Shown: positions 1-3,678 of the stretch, one piece after another
How the letters are laid out: every line of letters starts with the position of its first letter
Position numbering within the stretch: the first letter of the stretch is position 1
Origin: CAYMLQ01 sp964390795
GTDB taxonomy: Bacteria; Verrucomicrobiota; Kiritimatiellia; RFP12; UBA1067
Assembly: GCA_964390795.1 (NCBI GenBank)
Contig: CAYMLQ010000332.1
Location: 1 to 6,897, forward strand
Reading direction: 5' to 3'
Length of the DNA: 6,897 bases
Notes under the pieces: generated by a model
The model's input: only the letters and a program-made list of their open reading frames with translations
Told to the model about the DNA's origin: nothing
Database searches by the model: none
Translations under genes and position numbers: made by a program

Positions 1-21
1 TAAGAAGAGCTTCTTTCTCAT

Positions 22-45
22 CTTTGCGTCTTTGGGTCTTGGCGT
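22..45. repeat. Three degenerate 8-bp tandem units
   Basis: Three consecutive 8-bp units are visible: CTTTGCGT (22-29), CTTTGGGT (30-37) and CTTGGCGT (38-45). They differ from each other by one or two bases. Short intergenic runs of this kind ('TTTGCGTC' type) are familiar to me from between-gene DNA of environmental bacteria, but that is memory and not something the window shows. The array may continue to the left of the window. No function can be assigned. Confidence 0.4.
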
Positions 46-87
46 GAACCAATCTACCCGGTGCCTGCCTGTCCGTTGCTCGGGTAT

Positions 88-117
88 CGGATTCACTTCT
101 CATGAGATGTGAATCCG
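88..117. repeat. 30-bp near-perfect palindrome
   Basis: The left arm CGGATTCAC (88-96) is the exact reverse complement of the right arm GTGAATCCG (109-117). The centre, TCTCATGAGA (98-107), is itself a perfect palindrome. Only the T/T pair at 97 and 108 breaks the symmetry. Neither strand has a T-tract after the stem, so it is not a standard intrinsic terminator. It could be an operator for a dimeric or tetrameric regulator, a cruciform, or a decayed element end. It lies about 95 bp downstream of the small membrane gene's stop codon. Confidence 0.6.
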
Positions 118-174
118 CATTCGCAAGACATTCCTGGTCAAGAAACCCTGAACCGTCCGTGATTCTTCTCTCTC

Positions 175-230
175 TCCCAACGTCGTCCTCTAGGCACGGC
201 GCAGCCGTTGCCTAAGAGGACTGGTTCGAC
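175..230 (-). other. attC-like bulged hairpin (candidate solitary integron recombination site)
   Basis: On the minus strand the order is GTCGAAC (230-224), a 3-nt spacer, a long hairpin (220-186), a 4-nt spacer, then GTTGGGA (181-175). The outer boxes match the integron inverse-core RYYYAAC and core GTTRRRY at 6 of 7 positions each. The hairpin pairs TCCTCT, AGGCA and CGGC with GCCG, TGCCT and AGAGGA around a TGC loop. Two single unpaired bases, at 214 and 208, both lie on the 5' arm, like the extrahelical bases on the L'' side of attC sites. The 56-bp length suits a short attC. The stop codon of the membrane gene lies inside it, as in many cassettes. Against this: no integrase, no second attC and no core site upstream of the gene are visible. 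A plain transcript-end hairpin is the alternative, though there is no T-tract. Confidence 0.42.
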
Positions 231-538
231 CTCAGTTTTCCTGCCCTTGCATGCGCCCGAATTGTTCGCGCTAACTTCATAGCCACAATCACCACGAGGC
301 TCCAAAAGAAAGTGTTCCAAATCACTACGAGGACAGACTCTGGTCCTGATATCGCCACAAATGGGCGAATACTTGTGAACAGCGAAAGGCATGAGACCGG
401 GGGATAAATGACAAGCATCGCTGTTACCAGAACAAACAAGTTCGGTGCTCCAATAGGCCCAAAGTAGGGAGAGTCAATTAACCACAGAACAACGTTGATT
501 GTCAGTGACACCGAGACAAGTATGAGTAGTTTTTTCAT
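212..538 (-). CDS. Small three-helix membrane protein, unknown function
   Basis: This predicts a 108-residue protein with three hydrophobic segments (about residues 4-21, 33-56 and 68-90) and a basic C-terminal tail (RTIRAHARAGKLR), which suggests an inner-membrane protein. I do not recognise a family. The start is the ATG at 538-536, only 5 bp after the GH28 stop codon and preceded by an A-rich AAAAGAA. It is therefore probably translated from the same message, by coupling or reinitiation. The frame is open further upstream (to 721), but that part only shadows the GH28 gene and lacks hydrophobic character. Hand-counted GC is about 47%, well below the adjacent GH28 gene, and the start region is about 38%, pointing to a separate origin. 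The final residues SNQSS and the TAG stop are encoded inside the attC-like hairpin. Similar 'SNQ...' tails are known to me from cassette-borne proteins, by memory only. Confidence 0.72.
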   Translation of the reverse strand: MKKLLILVSVSLTINVVLWLIDSPYFGPIGAPNLFVLVTAMLVIYPPVSCLSLFTSIRPFVAISGPESVLVVIWNTFFWSLVVIVAMKLARTIRAHARAGKLRSNQSS

Positions 539-543
539 TTCTT

Positions 544-2586
544 TTAATCTGCCGGATCGAATGCACGATCCTTCTTGACGATGACCAGCGTGGCGATGCG
601 CGTGCCGCTCTCGCGGTTGCGGAGGGTCAGCGTGTGGTCGCCGGCGGCGAGAGGGAACGTCTTGAACGCCTGCTTGGAGGGCTTGTCGCCGCTGCGGTCG
701 CGGACGCGGTCCCAACTCCACGCGCCCAGTTTCGACAGATCGCTCAGGGCGGGCTCGCCGCCGTCAATCGCCGCGTAGAAGCTGTCTGATTCGCCCGACG
801 GAGCCAGCGCGCGGATCCAGAGGACGTAATCGCCTGCCTCGGCGATCTTGAAGCGGCAGCGCGCGGAGCCCGCCTCGCGTCCGCCCGTGAGCGGAACCTC
901 GATGGCGCGGACTGAGGCATCAGCCACCACGCTCATGGGACGGGCCAGGCGCATCTTTTCCGCCGGGATGACGATGACGCCGGCCGGCTGCTCGCCGAAG
1001 ATAGGCAGGTCGGCGGCCAGCAGTTCGCCGCGCTTCAGGCGGGCGAGGGGCGTCACGGCCTTTGACAGGTCGTTCGCTTCCATAACCACGTCCCCCACCG
1101 TCTCCGGCTCGACCGCGAGAAACGTCTTCGTGCCCTCCGGCGCCGTGCTGCGGCGGACCGCCGCGCGGCTCGTGTTGATGAACCAGAGAACGGGAAAGCG
1201 CGCGGGCGCGGCGTCCACCTGCAGCGCGTCAAACTCCACCGAGTTGACGTCGTCGCAGACGACCGCCGGACGCGCGTCCTCGCTCAGGCAGCGGAACACG
1301 GCGTTGGAGACGCGCAGCCCGTCAGCGTGGCGGACGTACAGCCCGAAAGCGGGCAGGCGTCCGAACATCTGGGACTCGGGATATCTTGCGATCACGGCTT
1401 TGTCCGGCACCTCCTCCGTCACCCAGTCAGCCTCGCCGCCGCCCTCGTACGTCAGCCGGATGTCGGAGAGAGCGACGTTGCGCACAGGATGGCCGGGGAT
1501 GCCGGTGATGGAGGACTCAAACAGCGCATGCTCCGCCGTGATGTTGCGGATCACGACGCCGTCGATGGTTCCCGGAACGCGCGGCTCCACCTGACGCGTG
1601 CGCGCACTGTTGCCGCCCCGGTGTCCGAGGCGGACGAAGATGGGCGTGCGCACATTGGACATCGTGATGTTAGAGACGACGATGTTGGATAGGCGCGAGC
1701 CGTCCACGGATTCGATGGCGACTCCCGCGAGCGGGCGGTCCAGCATGCGGGCGGAGTCGCAGTAAAGATGGCAATCGCGAAACTGGATGTCGTCGAAATC
1801 GTCGTGCGTCTCGGTGCCGATCTTGAGCGCGTTGCACGCAGACCAGATGCGGCAGTTTTCCACGCGGATGTCGCGCGACGAATGGCCGCGGCCGGGCTCG
1901 CTGCTCTTGAGCACGACGCCGTCGTCGCCAGTGATGATGTCGCACTGGCGGACGCGGACGCTCTGGCACGAGTTGAGGTCGATGCCGTCCGTGTTCGGGC
2001 CAAAGAGCGGATTGCGGATGGTCACGCGCTCAACGCTGGCCGAGACACAGCGCTGCAGGTGTACGGTCCACGACGGAGAATTCAACAGCGTGATGTCGCG
2101 CACCTGTACGTTCGTGCAGCCGCCGAAATGAATGAACCCCGGACGCTTGAGCGCGCGATACTCGAACTGCGCAGTTCCGCGCCACGGCGGCCCCTTGTAG
2201 TCGTCGCTCTTTTCCCAGAACGACTCGCCCTGTCCGTCAATGACCCCGCCGCCCTCGATGCCGATGTTCGATGCGCCGCCCGCTTCAATCAATTTGCCGC
2301 GCGGATAATCGCTCATGGAGGTGCTGCCGACGATCACGGCCTGCGGCGTGACGACAAGCGTGACGCCCGAGGCGAGCCGCAGCGAACCTGTCAGGTAGCG
2401 GCCCGCCGGAAACACGACGCGCCCGCCGCCCCCTGCCGCGCACGCGTCGATCGCGCGCTGGATAGCGGGCGTGTCAAGCGCGACACCGTCACCTGTTGCG
2501 CCAGACGTTTTGACGTCGACTTCGACAGCGGTGGCGAAAAGCGGCGCGAGCAAGAGCGCGGTGATAAATAGAGTGAATAACGTCAT
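544..2586 (-). CDS. Secreted GH28 (polygalacturonase-like) glycoside hydrolase with C-terminal beta-sandwich-like domain
   Basis: The chosen start, the ATG at 2586-2584, gives 680 residues. It is preceded by AGGAAG with a 5-nt gap and opens directly into a signal peptide (TLFTLFITALLLAPLFATAV). The in-frame ATG at 2619 has no Shine-Dalgarno and would add 11 polar residues. The numbers below count from 2619; subtract 11 for the mature start. Residues about 34-400 form the right-handed beta-helix: 'GDGVALDTPAIQRAIDAC' is the usual N-terminal motif, N209-T210-D211 is GH28 motif I, and G231-D232-D233 supplies the two further acidic residues. The usual GHG histidine motif is replaced by ACNALKIG (261-268) and the usual RIK by GVAIES (299-304). 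Residues about 545-685 look like a carbohydrate-binding type beta-sandwich ('GDYVLWIRA', 'FPLAAGDHTLTL'). A role on pectin-type or related polymers outside the cytoplasm is inferred; the exact substrate cannot be read. Confidence 0.9.
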   Translation of the reverse strand: MTLFTLFITALLLAPLFATAVEVDVKTSGATGDGVALDTPAIQRAIDACAAGGGGRVVFPAGRYLTGSLRLASGVTLVVTPQAVIVGSTSMSDYPRGKLIEAGGASNIGIEGGGVIDGQGESFWEKSDDYKGPPWRGTAQFEYRALKRPGFIHFGGCTNVQVRDITLLNSPSWTVHLQRCVSASVERVTIRNPLFGPNTDGIDLNSCQSVRVRQCDIITGDDGVVLKSSEPGRGHSSRDIRVENCRIWSACNALKIGTETHDDFDDIQFRDCHLYCDSARMLDRPLAGVAIESVDGSRLSNIVVSNITMSNVRTPIFVRLGHRGGNSARTRQVEPRVPGTIDGVVIRNITAEHALFESSITGIPGHPVRNVALSDIRLTYEGGGEADWVTEEVPDKAVIARYPESQMFGRLPAFGLYVRHADGLRVSNAVFRCLSEDARPAVVCDDVNSVEFDALQVDAAPARFPVLWFINTSRAAVRRSTAPEGTKTFLAVEPETVGDVVMEANDLSKAVTPLARLKRGELLAADLPIFGEQPAGVIVIPAEKMRLARPMSVVADASVRAIEVPLTGGREAGSARCRFKIAEAGDYVLWIRALAPSGESDSFYAAIDGGEPALSDLSKLGAWSWDRVRDRSGDKPSKQAFKTFPLAAGDHTLTLRNRESGTRIATLVIVKKDRAFDPAD

Positions 2587-2591
2587 GGTCG

Positions 2592-2597
2592 CTTCCT
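2592..2597 (-). promoter_or_regulatory. Shine-Dalgarno of the GH28 gene
   Basis: The minus strand reads AGGAAG, then CGACC, then the ATG at 2586-2584. This spacing and the signal peptide that follows immediately decide the start against the upstream in-frame ATG at 2619. Confidence 0.75.
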
Positions 2598-2635
2598 GAT
2601 TCTGAAAGTCGTTTTGCATGGGATGCTAGGGTAAC

Positions 2636-2687
2636 AAGATGAGGAGGAAAGATGAGGGATAAAGATCAGGGGGAAAGATTAGGGTTC
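2636..2687 (+). repeat. 13-bp repeat cluster A (4 units, + orientation)
   Basis: Four head-to-tail 13-bp units: AAGATGAGGAGGA (2636-2648), AAGATGAGGGATA (2649-2661), AAGATCAGGGGGA (2662-2674) and AAGATTAGGGTTC (2675-2687). The common core is AAGATNAGG plus four variable bases. A possible decayed unit containing CTAGGG precedes them (2624-2635). The cluster lies between the stop of the four-helix-bundle gene and the GH28 gene. It is inverted relative to cluster B on the other side of that gene, and shares the 12-mer GGAAAGATGAGG (2646-2657) with it in inverted form (3466-3477). Confidence 0.8.
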
Positions 2688-2701
2688 TTGTTTGCAGTTC
2701 T

Positions 2702-3481
2702 TTAGTCTGCATTCAGGTAACCTCGAAGACCCGACAGCATTGCCATCACTTGGCGCAAGAAAGCCTTGGTGTTAGCAACGTCTATCAGTGATGCGGCCTG
2801 TATCAAATCCAAGTAGGCGGCCAGCTTTGTTCCCGCATCTTCTGCGACTTCAATGAACTTGCGGTGGTCAAGTTTCGCAAACCGACCGTTTCCTTCGGCG
2901 ATGTTGATGGTCAGACTTGTGGATAGTTCATCAACTCTCCTCACATAACGGCTTCGCGTCTGATCGTGACACCACAAGTCGCCGAGCATTTCGTGTACTT
3001 GAAGCGACCGCTGATAGACATTTAGCGATTCGTGCAGGAAGTATCCACGGGGCTTTGCACCGTAAAGATCGCCTTCTTCCCTTATCCGGTTGCCCCACGA
3101 AGTGCGCAACGCTACCTCCATTCCCGCTATGCCTTGGAGAAGTCCCTTAGCGTGTTGAATTCGCGGCAAATCAATAAGCTGCCGCCGAAAAGCCACATCG
3201 AGACACGCCGCGCATTCGAGCACGGAGCCAAGCGAGCATTCGATGTTGTAGATTCCGCTCTCTGTCGCACGAAGTCGTGCGGCCTTTGCCAGATTCGTGA
3301 CGATACTTTCCGTTGCGCGATCCAACTGGTCATGAACGGCCCATGATGATGGCCAAGAACATAGCATCTCTTCGGCCAGAGCTGCAAATCTCAACGCCAT
3401 TTCATAGACTTCAAGTTTCTCATGTGGAAAGAATTGGGCCACTCCTATTCGCCCTAATCGCTCTTCCTCATCTTTCCCCAT
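2702..3481 (-). CDS. Double four-helix-bundle protein (S23/IVS-like family, TIGR02436 type)
   Basis: 259 residues holding two copies of the four-helix-bundle domain found in proteins encoded in 23S rRNA intervening sequences and related to the Avd accessory protein of diversity-generating retroelements. Copy 1 spans about 17-130: 'FFPHEKLEVYEMAL', 'DQLDRATESIVTNLAKAARL', 'SLGSVLECAACLDVA'. Copy 2 spans about 147-256: 'YFLHESLNVYQRSLQ', 'RRVDELSTSLTINIAEGNGR', 'HRKFIEVAEDAGTKLAAYLDL'. Single-domain members are about 120 residues, so this is a fused duplication. The family is probably a nucleic-acid-associated oligomer, but the cellular role here is unknown. The ATG at 3481-3479 follows AAGGGG with an 8-nt gap. 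That start and the first nine or so codons (MGKDEEERLG) are themselves 13-bp repeat units of cluster B. The domain begins only near residue 17, so a later start cannot be excluded, although no good alternative with a Shine-Dalgarno is visible. Confidence 0.85.
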   Translation of the reverse strand: MGKDEEERLGRIGVAQFFPHEKLEVYEMALRFAALAEEMLCSWPSSWAVHDQLDRATESIVTNLAKAARLRATESGIYNIECSLGSVLECAACLDVAFRRQLIDLPRIQHAKGLLQGIAGMEVALRTSWGNRIREEGDLYGAKPRGYFLHESLNVYQRSLQVHEMLGDLWCHDQTRSRYVRRVDELSTSLTINIAEGNGRFAKLDHRKFIEVAEDAGTKLAAYLDLIQAASLIDVANTKAFLRQVMAMLSGLRGYLNAD

Positions 3482-3517
3482 AATCTTTTCCCCTTATCTA
3501 TCAACCTAATCTCCCCA
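3453..3517 (-). repeat. 13-bp repeat cluster B (5 units, - orientation) overlapping the gene start
   Basis: Five consecutive 13-bp units on the + strand: CCTAATCGCTCTT (3453-3465), CCTCATCTTTCCC (3466-3478), CATAATCTTTTCC (3479-3491), CCTTATCTATCAA (3492-3504) and CCTAATCTCCCCA (3505-3517). The conserved core is CCTNATC. The unit at 3479-3491 carries CAT in place of CCT, which is exactly the start codon of the four-helix-bundle gene on the minus strand. The cluster therefore supplies part of the leader, a Shine-Dalgarno-like AAGGGG, the start codon and the first codons. Confidence 0.82.
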
Positions 3518-3541
3518 TGTGCCCACACATGCACATCTGAT

Positions 3542-3580
3542 CGATTAGGGAAAACGATTAGGGGGAAAGATAAGGAGTTA
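3542..3580 (+). repeat. 13-bp repeat cluster C (3 units, + orientation)
   Basis: Three units: CGATTAGGGAAAA (3542-3554), CGATTAGGGGGAA (3555-3567) and AGATAAGGAGTTA (3568-3580). The spacer from cluster B (3518-3541), with the last base of B, contains its own inverted repeat: ATGTGC (3517-3522) and GCACAT (3531-3536). B and C are inverted to each other around it and could form a hairpin or cruciform. AGGGGGAAAGAT (3560-3571) is also present exactly and directly in cluster A (2668-2679). Confidence 0.78.
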
Positions 3581-3596
3581 CCACAGGACACTCCAC

Positions 3597-3635
3597 CCTT
3601 AATCGTTCACCTTAATCACTCACCCTAATCGTCCT
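3597..3635 (-). repeat. 13-bp repeat cluster D (3 units, - orientation)
   Basis: Three units on the + strand: CCTTAATCGTTCA (3597-3609), CCTTAATCACTCA (3610-3622) and CCCTAATCGTCCT (3623-3635). It faces cluster C across a 16-nt gap (3581-3596). CGATTAGGG (3542-3550) and CCCTAATCG (3623-3631) are perfect complements, and the two inner unit pairs are imperfect ones. A transcript of this part, just downstream of the HEAT-DUF1080 stop, could fold into a long stem with paired blocks separated by small internal loops every 13 nt. It might protect or end that message, but there is no T-tract. Confidence 0.78.
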
Positions 3636-3678
3636 ATCCCTCAGAAAGTCATCGTATGTCATCATCCGGTCGCCTGCC

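Larger units (their letters stand above)
2636..3635. mobile_element. Candidate repeat-bounded element carrying a four-helix-bundle gene
   Basis: A segment of about 1 kb is bounded by clusters of one 13-bp repeat family (A on the left; B, C and D on the right). It contains a single gene, and its base composition (about 50% GC by sampled hand counts) differs from the enzyme genes on both sides (about 65-70%). Clusters A and B are inverted relative to each other, like terminal inverted repeats around the gene. No transposase, recombinase or reverse transcriptase is present and no target-site duplication is evident. The element status is inference: it could be an insertion, or repeats that accumulate next to this gene family. 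Confidence 0.35.

Noticed and set aside
1..16. AAGAAG/CTTCTT inverted repeat at the left edge as a terminator
   Set aside because: The loop would be only 2 nt and the stem is AT-rich with no T-tract; it is likely chance.
138..392. 84-aa minus-strand frame overlapping the small membrane gene
   Set aside because: It is out of frame with the membrane protein, has no Shine-Dalgarno, no hydrophobic or domain pattern, and reads through the attC-like hairpin.
848..2571. Long open frames on the + strand at 848-1594 and 1768-2571
   Set aside because: They lie entirely opposite the GH28 gene, are rich in Arg, Ala and Ser as expected of high-GC antisense frames, and show no domain motif. The minus-strand frame has a signal peptide, a Shine-Dalgarno and GH28 motifs.
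2587..2619. Upstream in-frame ATG at 2619 as start of the GH28 gene
   Set aside because: It has no Shine-Dalgarno and would put 11 polar residues ahead of the signal peptide. The ATG at 2586 has AGGAAG at a 5-nt gap.
3542..3567. TTAGGG in the repeats as a telomere-like repeat
   Set aside because: The period is 13 bp, not 6, units are degenerate and occur in both orientations inside a bacterial-type gene cluster.
2636..3635. CRISPR array
   Set aside because: The units are 13 bp, directly adjacent and degenerate, with no unique spacers of regular length and no cas genes.
2636..3635. 23S rRNA intervening sequence or diversity-generating retroelement
   Set aside because: The protein family is related to those found in both contexts, but no rRNA sequence flanks it and no reverse transcriptase, template repeat or variable repeat is visible here.
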